From assembly GCA_029552545.1 (NCBI GenBank), contig JAKPDO010000019.1, positions 124,001 to 188,000 of the forward strand: a stretch of 64,000 bases of DNA, written 5' to 3'. Position 1 is the first letter of the stretch; every line of letters starts with the position of its first letter. The position numbers and the translations under genes were made by a program. Source of the DNA: Planctomycetota bacterium (GTDB lineage Bacteria > Planctomycetota > Phycisphaerae > Sedimentisphaerales > Anaerohalosphaeraceae). The notes under the pieces were generated by a model, which made no database searches, was not told where the DNA came from, and worked only from the letters and a program-made list of their open reading frames with translations. Shown piece after piece: positions 25,965-35,110 of this stretch.

Positions 25965-28544
25965 TCAGCTTCGCAATTCGATGGTATCCCAGAAGGCACC
26001 CTCCCAGGCCCATCCGTTCGGCTGATTGACCACTTCCAGTTTTCCTTTTCGGCCGGCCAGCGGACTTAAATCCACCTCTGCATCCATCCAGCCGTCCGGG
26101 GCGTTTTTTGCATCGACTTCCCGGCGGAAAAGAACTTCTCCGTCAAATCGCACCAGCAGGGTCCAGTCGCCCATCGAATGACGCCCGACGGAAAGAACCA
26201 GCCGCAGTTTTCCGTCTTTGGGGATTTCCACCTCTTTCCAGATTGAACAGCCCGTGTTTTGGTTGAGGGGATGAGTCACCAAAACATCTTTGCGTCCATT
26301 TGCCTCTTTGCGGTAGCCGGGGGACATGGCCGGGCCGCAGTTTTCCACCGTCCAGCCGGGGGCGACGGGGTCTCCGCTGATGCGTGCCTCCGCCCGCAGC
26401 CGGCTCAGTTCCGCAAAGGTGTAGCGGCTCTGGGCTGTCGGCCCCGGCTGATTGGACCGTTCCAGAGGATTGGGAGAAGCCGGCAGAACAGGAATCACCA
26501 GCACCTCGTTTCCATAGCTGTCTGATTCCGTCCAGCCGCCCCATCGATACACAGCCAGCCGAGCCAGTTTTTCACACGTGTCAAACAGATTCGGCAGGTC
26601 GTAGGGGGTATGCAGAAACTTCCGTTCCCGGTCAATCTGTTTGTAGGGTTCGGGGATATTCAGCAGGCCCTTGATGGTAAACAGAATGCCCGCCGCTGTA
26701 GAGGCATTGCAGTCGGAATCCTGCCCGCACTGCATAGCAATCCGAATCGTTTTTTCAATGTCACCCCGCCCGTACAAAAGACCGAGCACCACGTAGGCCC
26801 CGTTGATTTTTGCATCGATGTTAAAATCGCCTTTGTCGCAGCTGAAGAGGCGATAGGCCGGATTCTTCTGATACTTTTCCTGAATGCGGTTCCATGCGGC
26901 TTGCCAGTCTTCCGGCTTTTCCCGGTGCCACTGAAGGACATCCCGAACCGCTTCGGCATACTGACTTTCTGCAGGAATATAGGCCAGAGCCGACTCAATC
27001 AGCTTCTCAATGTCGCGTTCGACAAAGGCCAGCGAATACATTGCCGAAACAAATTGTCCGCCGTAGAGCCCGTCACCGTAGTTCATGATTCGCCCAAAAA
27101 CATTTCCCAGATACACGGCGTGATTGGGCAGGGCGGGGCTGATCAGACCTGCAAAATCCGCCTCAATTTGATAGTCAATATCATCCGCATGCATATTGTG
27201 CTGCGGATGCCCGCTGTCCGGCGGAGCAATTCCCTGCCGCAGATTTGTTCGTCCGGCGTCATTGGCGTGCCAGAGCGGATATTGGGTGTTTGCAAAATCA
27301 AGCCCCGCCCGACGAACGGATACATCGAACCCTTCGTTTTGCAGGGTTCGCAGGAACGTCATCTCTACGTAAAGGTCATCCTGCTCAAAGGCCTGCTGAA
27401 TCATTTCCGGTTTCCAGACGGGTACGGCCTCGTCCGGGATTCTCTTGTTAAGATATTTGAACTCGACTGGAAACCCCCAGCTGACGCCGACCATCTGTCC
27501 CAGCCAGCCCGCCGTCATCTTGTCCCGATAAGTGAGCATCGGGATGCGGATATACTCTCTCGGCTTTTCGGTTTCCGGGAGGGAAATCCCGTTGGCCGCC
27601 GCCAACGATGTCTCCGCATCGTCCAGACCGTCATTCCAATACAGTTCCGCCAAATAAACCCCGCCCTGTCCCCAGCCGCAATGGCTCACGTACCATTTGC
27701 CCTGTGCATCTCGAATCACCTCGGCGGCGTGGGAATTCAGGCGGCCTGCCAAATCGCGGATGTCCCAATGGAACGGATCTTGGCTGCGATACACGCAGGT
27801 GCCCCGATAATCGTCCCGCGGCCCGATAAACAGATAGTACACGTTTCCGCGGCGAATCACTGTCGGCGATTCCGTAGGTCCCCCCCAGGTGCCTTTCGAA
27901 GGGTCGGTAAAAACAACCCTGCGGGGTCCCCAGTGAATCAGGTCCTTGCTCGTGCGGGCGGCGACAATGTGGCTGCCGCCTTTCGGGTCGGAGGTGGCGG
28001 TGTAATACATCACCCATTCATCGCCCAGCCGCAGAATGAACGGGTCGCGGGCATCGTATCCGTCCACGACCAACGGATTGGCCGGATGACGCTGCCAGTG
28101 GACAAGGTCTTTGGATGTCGCCAGATGAATTTTGTATTTCGAATTGTCCACATCGCCGGCACAGTAAAACATATAATACAAGCCGTTGTGTTCGATGACG
28201 TGGGGCGCCCACAGATGCACTTCGTTCCAGCTTGCATCGACCGTCAGGGCAAACGGCTGTTTGCGCCACGGTTTCTGCGTCAGTTTGTCGGCGGTCGCAT
28301 GGGCAAAGTTATGCTCATCCAGAGGCCCTAAGGGTTCTGCATGGGTAATCCCGTACAGGTGCCAGGTGCCGTCTTGTCCGCGAATGAAACAGTGATCGTT
28401 GATATACCATGGGACGGGTTCCCCGACGCTCGGGTCATAGATTTTCACAAAGGGGCCGCATTGGACCTGTCCTTCTGCGGACGAGACCGAACAGGCACTC
28501 AGCAGAACAAGACCGGCGGTTGTCATAAAGAAGATCGGGCGCAT
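25965..28544 (-). CDS. Fusion of a GH32/43-like beta-propeller with an ADP-ribosylglycohydrolase-fold domain
   Basis: An 859-residue exported protein. After a lipoprotein-like signal (MTTAGLVLLSACS), residues about 30-325 form a five-bladed propeller with WYINDHCFIRGQDGTWHLYG, YDARDPFILRLGDEW (RDP motif) and GGPTESPTVIRRG. Residues about 335-640 match the ADP-ribosylglycohydrolase (DraG/ARH) fold: LTYRDKMTAGWLGQMVG, an acidic FEQDDLYVEMTFLRTL segment, and IAMQCGQDSDCNASTAAGIL, whose Asp residues bind Mg2+ in the family. A beta-sandwich, perhaps a CBM, fills about 740-859. ATG 28544 has GGGAG upstream; the frame is open further 5' only because it overlaps the GH172 gene. It starts 14 bp after GH172. 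The joint function is unknown; ARH-fold proteins in such clusters probably cleave N- or O-glycosidic bonds of sugars. Confidence 0.83.
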   Translation of the reverse strand: MRPIFFMTTAGLVLLSACSVSSAEGQVQCGPFVKIYDPSVGEPVPWYINDHCFIRGQDGTWHLYGITHAEPLGPLDEHNFAHATADKLTQKPWRKQPFALTVDASWNEVHLWAPHVIEHNGLYYMFYCAGDVDNSKYKIHLATSKDLVHWQRHPANPLVVDGYDARDPFILRLGDEWVMYYTATSDPKGGSHIVAARTSKDLIHWGPRRVVFTDPSKGTWGGPTESPTVIRRGNVYYLFIGPRDDYRGTCVYRSQDPFHWDIRDLAGRLNSHAAEVIRDAQGKWYVSHCGWGQGGVYLAELYWNDGLDDAETSLAAANGISLPETEKPREYIRIPMLTYRDKMTAGWLGQMVGVSWGFPVEFKYLNKRIPDEAVPVWKPEMIQQAFEQDDLYVEMTFLRTLQNEGFDVSVRRAGLDFANTQYPLWHANDAGRTNLRQGIAPPDSGHPQHNMHADDIDYQIEADFAGLISPALPNHAVYLGNVFGRIMNYGDGLYGGQFVSAMYSLAFVERDIEKLIESALAYIPAESQYAEAVRDVLQWHREKPEDWQAAWNRIQEKYQKNPAYRLFSCDKGDFNIDAKINGAYVVLGLLYGRGDIEKTIRIAMQCGQDSDCNASTAAGILFTIKGLLNIPEPYKQIDRERKFLHTPYDLPNLFDTCEKLARLAVYRWGGWTESDSYGNEVLVIPVLPASPNPLERSNQPGPTAQSRYTFAELSRLRAEARISGDPVAPGWTVENCGPAMSPGYRKEANGRKDVLVTHPLNQNTGCSIWKEVEIPKDGKLRLVLSVGRHSMGDWTLLVRFDGEVLFRREVDAKNAPDGWMDAEVDLSPLAGRKGKLEVVNQPNGWAWEGAFWDTIELRS

Positions 28545-28558
28545 ACAGAATTCTCCCT

Positions 28559-30586
28559 TTAGAACCAGACTTTTTTGACATCCAGATAGTCCATCCCGAA
28601 CATGTACCGCTGAATCGCCGCCGGGTTGCTGCCGGCAATTTCCGCCGTGAGGACATGCAGCCCTCTGCCCAGCGTAAACCGGCCCAGGACAATGGGTTCG
28701 GTTGCTATCACGCCGTCGGGGTAAAACAGGTCTATCGGCTTGCCGATTTTTTTGCCGTCCAGATAGAACTGGACAATCCCGTAATCCGCCGCTTTGGTCA
28801 GGCGTGTCGTCAGCTGATACCGTCCTTTGCGGGGAATTTGGATGCCGATTTTCAGTTGGGCGCCCGGCTGTCCGACCCACCACAGCTGGGTATCATTTTG
28901 CCATTTGTCCTTGGGAAAAGCCCCCATGTGCTGTTCTTCGAGCTGACCGACCGGCTTTTCAAGGACATAAATGCCCGCAATGTCCATCGGATAGGTTAAG
29001 CGGGTATAATAGTCAACACGTTCCTGAGGCGGAAGGGGACCGTATGGGTCACGCCCCTCTGCAGACAGATACCAATAGGCAGTGCAGGCATACTGAGTCG
29101 GACGCGTATTGGAAAAGTATTTTTCGATGCATCCCTCGAAGGAACGCTGAAACGGAACCTGGTCGGCGATGTGCCAGCGGTTGACGCTCACATGTCCCTT
29201 GTTGCCTTCACTGAGGGGCTGGTTGTGGAAGGCGTGCTCAAACAGGGTCGGGTCGCTCCAGGCGTAGCCGAAGTAATCTTCGGAACCGGTGCCGTACAAA
29301 GAAGGGAATTTTTCTCCGTCCACAAAAAACTTCTCATCCCCTTCACCCCACCAGCCCCCTCGCGGGTTCCACACCATTAAAGCGACTCCCACAAACCGTC
29401 CCCGTCCGTCGGTTTTCAGCATCGGCCAGTCGATTTGCCGCTCTTTTTCCGTCGGCAGGAAAGCATCTCGATGCCACTTGGCGTGAAAATATCCGTATGA
29501 ACCCGCCGGCATCGAATGAGGGGCATGCGTGATTTCAACCGTGAGACGCCGAACCTGTTCGCCTTCGTTGAGCAGTTCGATCGCAGCGCTCTGTTCAAAC
29601 GGCATATACCAGTTCGAGTAAAACTCCTGCTCATTCATCCCCATCGGCAGGGAGCGGTAGGGGTTCAGTCCGGGGCCCGTTCCGAAGAAATCGCCCAGCG
29701 GGCTCCAGACACTCGGATTGGATTGATGGTCCCAGAAAATCTGAATTGTCATCTCGCGAAGGGCTTTTCGCCTTTCTTCCGTATCGTTCGGAAGGTCAGG
29801 ACGAACCTTGATGGAGGCGATGGCTCTTTTGCCTTCCAGGACAATCTGTTCCTTCTTTCCCGGCTGCAGGTTTATCGTGTAGGTTTGCGTAATCTGTTCC
29901 GGATGACTTCGGAAAGAACCGGGGCCGACATGCAGCAAAAGGTCATTCACACGGTCCAGGGCGGCGTTGTCTTCCTCACTCATCTGCATCGAAAAGGTCG
30001 GCACACGCGTGCCTTTCGGAAAGAGTGTGTAGGTGAAATGGTGAAATTCCCCATAATCTCTATCGGCAATAATCCTGCAGGATTTCTGGAACGGAATCGG
30101 CGTATAGTTGTTTTTCCCGTTGGCGACGATATGCACAAGAGCAGGACGATTAAACGGTGCAACCTTTCCGCTGAAGTAATCTGCAAAGGGCAAATCGACC
30201 GCCGGCTGTTCGGCTCCGTCCAGATAGATTCGGACATGGCCTCGCTGCGGGGTGGCCGACCAGATTCGCCAAATGCATCCCGGTCCTTCCATTTCGGCCA
30301 GCACCAGCTTGTCGTTTTCGACACGAATCCATCCCCGTCCGCCGAAGCCGTCATCGTTGGCATCCCATTTTACGTATTTGCCTGTTTTTTCATCATACCG
30401 GCTTGAGCGGTCATAACTGGACCATTGCCGGCACACGAGCCCTTCTTCCGGCAGACGGGCCAGCCCCTCTAAGTCCGTCAGTCGGTTCACCAGGTCTGCA
30501 TACCTGTATTCGGTTTGAGCTTGTCCCCATTGTGCCCCAAGAAAGAAAAGAAGAAAGAAGATTCCAAAATCCTTACATTGCTTCAT
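28559..30586 (-). CDS. GH172 (DUF2961) family glycosidase
   Basis: A 675-residue secreted protein (signal MKQCKDFGIFFLLFFLGAQW). The DUF2961 core is clear: WSSYDRSSRYDEKTGKYVKW, AEMEGPGCIWRIWSATPQRG, IYLDGAEQPAVDLPFADYF, and the late GTGSEDYFGYAWSD. DUF2961 was recently named GH172, whose characterised members cleave alpha-D-arabinofuranosides or alpha-D-fructofuranosides (including difructose anhydride). A C-terminal beta-sandwich (about 560-675, ARLTKAADYGIVQFYLDG-like) probably helps oligomerisation. The start has GAGG upstream. It is the first gene of a minus-strand operon with the propeller/ARH fusion and GH9, and is divergent from a GH127-like gene, with a LacI-type operator between. 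Confidence 0.87.
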   Translation of the reverse strand: MKQCKDFGIFFLLFFLGAQWGQAQTEYRYADLVNRLTDLEGLARLPEEGLVCRQWSSYDRSSRYDEKTGKYVKWDANDDGFGGRGWIRVENDKLVLAEMEGPGCIWRIWSATPQRGHVRIYLDGAEQPAVDLPFADYFSGKVAPFNRPALVHIVANGKNNYTPIPFQKSCRIIADRDYGEFHHFTYTLFPKGTRVPTFSMQMSEEDNAALDRVNDLLLHVGPGSFRSHPEQITQTYTINLQPGKKEQIVLEGKRAIASIKVRPDLPNDTEERRKALREMTIQIFWDHQSNPSVWSPLGDFFGTGPGLNPYRSLPMGMNEQEFYSNWYMPFEQSAAIELLNEGEQVRRLTVEITHAPHSMPAGSYGYFHAKWHRDAFLPTEKERQIDWPMLKTDGRGRFVGVALMVWNPRGGWWGEGDEKFFVDGEKFPSLYGTGSEDYFGYAWSDPTLFEHAFHNQPLSEGNKGHVSVNRWHIADQVPFQRSFEGCIEKYFSNTRPTQYACTAYWYLSAEGRDPYGPLPPQERVDYYTRLTYPMDIAGIYVLEKPVGQLEEQHMGAFPKDKWQNDTQLWWVGQPGAQLKIGIQIPRKGRYQLTTRLTKAADYGIVQFYLDGKKIGKPIDLFYPDGVIATEPIVLGRFTLGRGLHVLTAEIAGSNPAAIQRYMFGMDYLDVKKVWF

Positions 30587-30706
30587 CTTTTTGCCTCACT
30601 TTCTACGATTTTTACAAAATTATAGACAGGAAATCGTTAGTTTTTCTTGCCTTTATACAAAGGAAGAGAGATTTCTTCTGTGTCCCGCTGTCCATTTTTT
30701 TAAGAA

Positions 30707-30735
30707 ATTATAATCCATCGGCCCTTCAATGGCAA
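30707..30735 (-). promoter_or_regulatory. Promoter of the GH172 operon
   Basis: On the minus strand TTGCCA (30735-30730), a 17-base spacer and a perfect TATAAT (30712-30707) lie about 120 bases before ATG 30586. Confidence 0.6.
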
Positions 30736-30754
30736 TCCCGAAAGAAGAAAATAT

Positions 30755-30783
30755 TTGCATTACGCAAAAGTTTGTGCTAAAAG
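30755..30783 (+). promoter_or_regulatory. Candidate promoter of the GH127-like operon
   Basis: TTGCAT (30755-30760), a 17-base spacer and TAAAAG (30778-30783). The degenerate LacI-type palindrome occupies the spacer, as expected for a repressed promoter. The -10 match is weak. Confidence 0.35.
30761..30779. promoter_or_regulatory. LacI-type operator, degenerate copy 3
   Basis: TACGCAAA-AG-TTTGTGCTA: the right half matches the two perfect operators, the left half differs at two core positions. It lies in the divergent intergenic region 30587-30881, between the GH172 and GH127-like genes. Confidence 0.45.
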
Positions 30784-30881
30784 ATAGGTCTTTCCGGCGA
30801 CGGTTGTTTTTTTGCCGGGGAGAATCCGAGGATTCCGCAGCGGCCCGGCAGAAAGCCAAGCGGGCGGTTCGTTGAAATTGG

Positions 30882-33641
30882 ATGCAGAAGAAAATGATGA
30901 GTACGAACTTAAAACATCAGAAAAACACGGCAAATAAAAGAGGGGATACTCCTTCTTATGTCGATCGTTTTTCGTTCGAAGGATTGACCTCAGCACCCGG
31001 CGGGCCGCTTCTTTGTTTATGGGGATTTTATGGAAAATCGGGAGGTCAAATCGTTTTGGCTGCGGCCGTTTTTCTATTCATGCTGCACAGAGTGTCTTTG
31101 GCTGCTCAGGTTCGGGATGCCTATTATGCTCATTCTGTTCGTACGGATCAAACCGGGGTGATTGCCCCGTGGAGCCAAACTCAGAACGGACCTTTGGATA
31201 CGCGAATCCGCATTGCTGTCGAAGTTCTCAAACGGTATCCCTGGGTAGATTCAGGAAAAGCGGTGATGGCCGCCCCTGATTTTATCTATAATTCCCACTG
31301 GAGCATCCAGGAGGACGGCACGATTCTCATTCCGCCGACCAATGACTGGATGTGCGGGGATCTCAGTCAGCGGGCTTGGAGCATCATCAAGGGCCTGACT
31401 GCTTACTATCAGTACAGCGGCGATCCGATTGCATTTGTTTATATTCCCTTGACGGCTGATTATATCCTCGATTATGCACAAACCAGTGAAGAACACGACT
31501 GGCCCCGGTTTCCCATTGCCACACCGACCAGCGGTAAGGCCTACGGCAAATGTATTCAAGAAGCCCGTAATCAATTGGATTTATGCGCTGTGATCGGAAC
31601 GGAAATCCTTCGGGCTTATAAATTGACCGGAAAGGAACGATATCTTGAGGCGGCACGTCGCTGGGGCGATTTGTTTGCCCGGAAGTGCAATTTGGATCCG
31701 TCCATGCCTCCCTGGAACCGCTATACCCATCCGGAAGGAGTCGGCTGGTCGGATGAACTGACCGGCAGCACCACCCTGATTCTCGAATTTCTTGATGAAC
31801 TGATTGCGATGGGGTATACCGGTGAAAATCGCCGAATTGTCCAGGCACGCGACGCAGGAAGCCGGTATGTACGAACCCTGCTGGAGACTCGTTGGCTGGA
31901 GAACGACACCTGGGGTCGCAATTACTGGGACTGGGACAATCCGGTTCTGTGCGGAATTGTATCGATGTGCGGCGACTATATTATGAAGAATCCGCAGGAC
32001 TTTCCCGGTTGGCGGACGGACCTCCGAAATATCCTTACGCTGATTTTTCATCGCAACGGCACAGATCCCTCCTCCTGCGGAGATGTCTATCATGGGGCCT
32101 GGGCCTTTCCTGAATCCTCCACCTGCTGCGGGACTTCCCTGTCCTATAATCAATATACCGCCGCTCCGACCCTTTTGCGGTTTGGGGTGTTGGCGGATGA
32201 TGACCGGATTTTGGAGATAGGCCGACGGATGCTCATTATGGCAACGTATGACAGTCGGGAAAACGGCGTGGTGTACGACGGTCTCTTCGGCCAGCAGGTT
32301 GCAACCAAGGAATGGTCCAATCTGGCGCATCCCTGGCCCCTCTGTCAGACCTTAGAGGCGATGGCGTGGACGCCTGAGCTCTTCGGTCCCAAACGCGAAA
32401 ATCATATCATGCGGAGCACGTCCGTTGTCAATTCGGTTATTTATGAGAAAAATCGGATTGAGTATACAACATTTGATGCGCCGGAGAAGACTATGGATGT
32501 GCTCCGTCTGAGTTTCCCGCCTTCCGCGATTCTTGCTGACGGAAAACCGCTGCCGCATGTCTTTTCTCTGAATCAGAACGGCTATACGGTCCGGCCTCTG
32601 CCCGACGGCGATTTTCTTGTTCAGATTCGTCATGATCGGGCGCGTTCGGTGGCGGTCATCGGTATGGATGACCCGCAGGAACAGGTTGACGACAAGGAAC
32701 TGACTTTTCCCGGCGGATGGAAGGAGGTTTCCGATTCGAATGCCTTTGGCGGAACGCTTCGAGTTGCTTCCCGGAAGGGGGCGGAGATGACCTTTGCCTT
32801 CAGGGGCAACCAAATTCGTCTGCTTGGAAAGGTCGGACCGACAGGAGGGCAGGCGGACGTTTATCTGGATGGCCGGAAGCAAATGACGCTGATTGACAGC
32901 TGGAATCCCGCAGTGCGGTATCGCCAACAGCTGTATTCAGCAAGCGGTCTGCCGAACAGCGAGCACGAAATTCGAGTGGTTCTGAAAGGCAAGGGCAATC
33001 TGATTTCCAAAGGCACGGAAATTGCTTTGGACAGCATTCAGTTTTCGAATGCTTCTGCCGAGCCTGATTTCGGAAGCGGAGGCGGTCCAACCGGTGCCCA
33101 GCGAATGATTTTCGGTTATCCTCACCGGCAGGATTATGTGGATTCCCGAGGCCGGACTTGGCGGCCGGCTACGGAATGGGTTATTCGGAGCGGCTACGGC
33201 AGGGATACTGTCAAAGAGGCATGGTGGACCCGGCGGCGCAGTATGTATATCGGAAATACAGACGACCCGGAATTGTACCGTTACGGTGCTCACGGACAGG
33301 AATTCTGGGTGAACCTCACCGTTGGTCCCGGAACCTATTATGTCACCTTGAAATTTGCAGAAACCCCGCTTCATTGGTTTCTGGAACGCACTCAGAACAA
33401 CCAGCGCATTTCTCACACCATTTCCGCCTGGCTGAACGGAAACCAGGTTCTTAGCGGTCTTAACATCGAGAAAGCGGCAGGCGGTTTATTTCTTGCAGTG
33501 GATAAAACGTTCACGGATATTGAACCCCAAAACGGAATCATTGAGGTTCGGCTCAAAGGAGAGGATGAACAGGGGGCTATTCTGCAGGCCCTCGAGTTGG
33601 GACCAATGAGCGAGCGGCCTCAGCAGAGACAGGGAAAATGA
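30882..33641 (+). CDS. GH127-like beta-L-arabinofuranosidase family protein with C-terminal malectin-like domain
   Basis: A 919-residue secreted protein. The catalytic part (about 75-540) is an (alpha/alpha)6 barrel with LDLCAVIGTEILRAYKLTG and a cysteine-containing block FPESSTCCGTSLSYNQY, similar in placement to the zinc-binding Glu/Cys cluster of GH127/GH146 beta-L-arabinofuranosidases. A carbohydrate-binding beta domain follows (about 590-720). A malectin-like domain (about 735-900, FWVNLTVGPGTYYVTLKFAE) ends the protein. The start is uncertain. ATG 30882 gives an unusually long N-terminus before the signal helix (QIVLAAAVFLFMLHRVSLAA); a TTG at 31056 has an ideally spaced GGAGGT and would give a short signal peptide. 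It overlaps the next gene by 4 bp, indicating translational coupling. Confidence 0.75.
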   Translation: MQKKMMSTNLKHQKNTANKRGDTPSYVDRFSFEGLTSAPGGPLLCLWGFYGKSGGQIVLAAAVFLFMLHRVSLAAQVRDAYYAHSVRTDQTGVIAPWSQTQNGPLDTRIRIAVEVLKRYPWVDSGKAVMAAPDFIYNSHWSIQEDGTILIPPTNDWMCGDLSQRAWSIIKGLTAYYQYSGDPIAFVYIPLTADYILDYAQTSEEHDWPRFPIATPTSGKAYGKCIQEARNQLDLCAVIGTEILRAYKLTGKERYLEAARRWGDLFARKCNLDPSMPPWNRYTHPEGVGWSDELTGSTTLILEFLDELIAMGYTGENRRIVQARDAGSRYVRTLLETRWLENDTWGRNYWDWDNPVLCGIVSMCGDYIMKNPQDFPGWRTDLRNILTLIFHRNGTDPSSCGDVYHGAWAFPESSTCCGTSLSYNQYTAAPTLLRFGVLADDDRILEIGRRMLIMATYDSRENGVVYDGLFGQQVATKEWSNLAHPWPLCQTLEAMAWTPELFGPKRENHIMRSTSVVNSVIYEKNRIEYTTFDAPEKTMDVLRLSFPPSAILADGKPLPHVFSLNQNGYTVRPLPDGDFLVQIRHDRARSVAVIGMDDPQEQVDDKELTFPGGWKEVSDSNAFGGTLRVASRKGAEMTFAFRGNQIRLLGKVGPTGGQADVYLDGRKQMTLIDSWNPAVRYRQQLYSASGLPNSEHEIRVVLKGKGNLISKGTEIALDSIQFSNASAEPDFGSGGGPTGAQRMIFGYPHRQDYVDSRGRTWRPATEWVIRSGYGRDTVKEAWWTRRRSMYIGNTDDPELYRYGAHGQEFWVNLTVGPGTYYVTLKFAETPLHWFLERTQNNQRISHTISAWLNGNQVLSGLNIEKAAGGLFLAVDKTFTDIEPQNGIIEVRLKGEDEQGAILQALELGPMSERPQQRQGK

Positions 33642-35098
33642 AGAGCCGATTTACCCCATTCTGGTTCGATGGACACTGCAAAGCGGCTGACAGGCAGGGC
33701 AGAAATTCCGCTTTTTTGAAACGACTGGTCTTGCTGCTGGGGGCTGTCTGGACTCTGCCGGCTGCGGCGGAGGAGTTTTGGATTCCCGTGATTGAAGAGC
33801 CCTGGCGTCAAATTGCGGGCAATCCCGACCTGGGCGAATACACGGACGAAAAGCAGCAGCCCGTAGATTTTGCTCTTTGGCAGGCCGCGGATGGAACCTG
33901 GCAGCTGTGGTCCTGTATTCGGTTTACGAAACTGGGCGGCCATACCCGTCTTTTTTACCGCTGGGAAGGAAAGCATTTGACCGACTCAAACTGGGCTCCG
34001 ATGGGAATTGCTATGACGGCCGAGCCCGAACTCGGAGAACCCCTCGGCGGTCTGCAGGCCCCGCATGTGGTCCGATACAAAGGCAAATACTGGATGATAT
34101 ACGGGGACTGGGACAATATTCGGATGGCCGTCAGCCGCAACGGCAAGGACTTCAAACGATACGATAAGGGCCGAATCCTCTTTACAGAAGGTCCTCGGGT
34201 CAACAACCGCGACCCGATGCTGCTGTTTACCCGAGGCAAATGGCACTGTTATTACACAGCGTTTCCGGATGAGCGGGGGTATGTGTACTGCCGAACCTCA
34301 GACAATCTGCTTCAGTGGTCAGCTCCGGTCATCGTCAGTTTCGGCGGCACGGCCGGCAGCGGCCCCTATTCTTGTGAGTGCCCCCACGTGGTGGAAATTC
34401 TTCCCGGCCGTTATTTTCTTTTCCGCACGCAGTATTACGGCCCGGGTGCACAAACCACGGTGTATGAGTCGCAAAATCCCCTCCTGTTCGGCATTGACAA
34501 TGATGCCGGCTTCAGGGCTCGTCTGAATATCTGTGCCCCCGAAATTGTTTTTCATCAGGGACGGTATTATATCGCCGCACTCAATCCGAATCTGGACGGC
34601 ATCCGCATAGCCCGTCTCTATTGGAAAAGTTTCGGGAAGCCGGTTTTTGATTTTGACAATCCCCAGCACCGCCGACTCTGGACGCTGCTGGACGGCGATC
34701 TCGATTCCGTTTTCACCGACAGCCGACGGTATGGTCTTTATCCGAAAACCCGATATTATATCAGCACGGCGGAGAAAGTCGGCTCTGCTCCGGATGATGC
34801 CCGGACGGCTGACATTGAAAGCCCGCCGTTTACGCTCGAAAGCCCGGAATGCATCGTTTGGCTGTCCGGCGGACAGGACCCGCAGCGGCTTTATCTGGTC
34901 TTTTTGGATGCTCAAAACGGTCAAGAATATCTCCGTCTGACGCCAAAGGGACAGGACCTTCTTGAACCGATTCTTGCGGACTGCCGCTTGTTTGCAGGCA
35001 AATCCGTCAAAATTCGAATTGCGGATCACTCCTCAGACCCTTTTGGACGCATTACATTCGGCGGGATTTATGAGCGAACACCCCAACAGGATCGATAA
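33638..35098 (+). CDS. GH32/43-like five-bladed beta-propeller glycosidase
   Basis: A 486-residue protein with an internal hydrophobic signal segment (FLKRLVLLLGAVWTLPAAA). It has furanosidase-superfamily propeller motifs: PVDFALWQAADGTWQLWSC in blade 1, GLQAPHVVRYKGKYWMIYGD, NNRDPMLLFTRGKWHCYY (RDP motif) and SCECPHVVEILPGRYFLF (EC motif as in GH32). A C-terminal beta-sandwich (about 390-480) resembles the GH32 second domain. The WMNDPNG box of true GH32 enzymes is not evident, so the family remains open between GH32, GH43 and relatives. ATG 33638 overlaps the upstream stop (ATGA). It is the second gene of the plus-strand operon. A furanosidase role fits the GH127-like and GH172 neighbours. 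Confidence 0.75.
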   Translation: MKSRFTPFWFDGHCKAADRQGRNSAFLKRLVLLLGAVWTLPAAAEEFWIPVIEEPWRQIAGNPDLGEYTDEKQQPVDFALWQAADGTWQLWSCIRFTKLGGHTRLFYRWEGKHLTDSNWAPMGIAMTAEPELGEPLGGLQAPHVVRYKGKYWMIYGDWDNIRMAVSRNGKDFKRYDKGRILFTEGPRVNNRDPMLLFTRGKWHCYYTAFPDERGYVYCRTSDNLLQWSAPVIVSFGGTAGSGPYSCECPHVVEILPGRYFLFRTQYYGPGAQTTVYESQNPLLFGIDNDAGFRARLNICAPEIVFHQGRYYIAALNPNLDGIRIARLYWKSFGKPVFDFDNPQHRRLWTLLDGDLDSVFTDSRRYGLYPKTRYYISTAEKVGSAPDDARTADIESPPFTLESPECIVWLSGGQDPQRLYLVFLDAQNGQEYLRLTPKGQDLLEPILADCRLFAGKSVKIRIADHSSDPFGRITFGGIYERTPQQDR

Positions 35099-35110
35099 GA
35101 AAGGAACAAG

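Noticed and set aside
26610..28331. Long open frame (573 codons) on the plus strand
   Set aside because: Antisense to the propeller/ARH fusion gene, which has the better start, binding site and domains.
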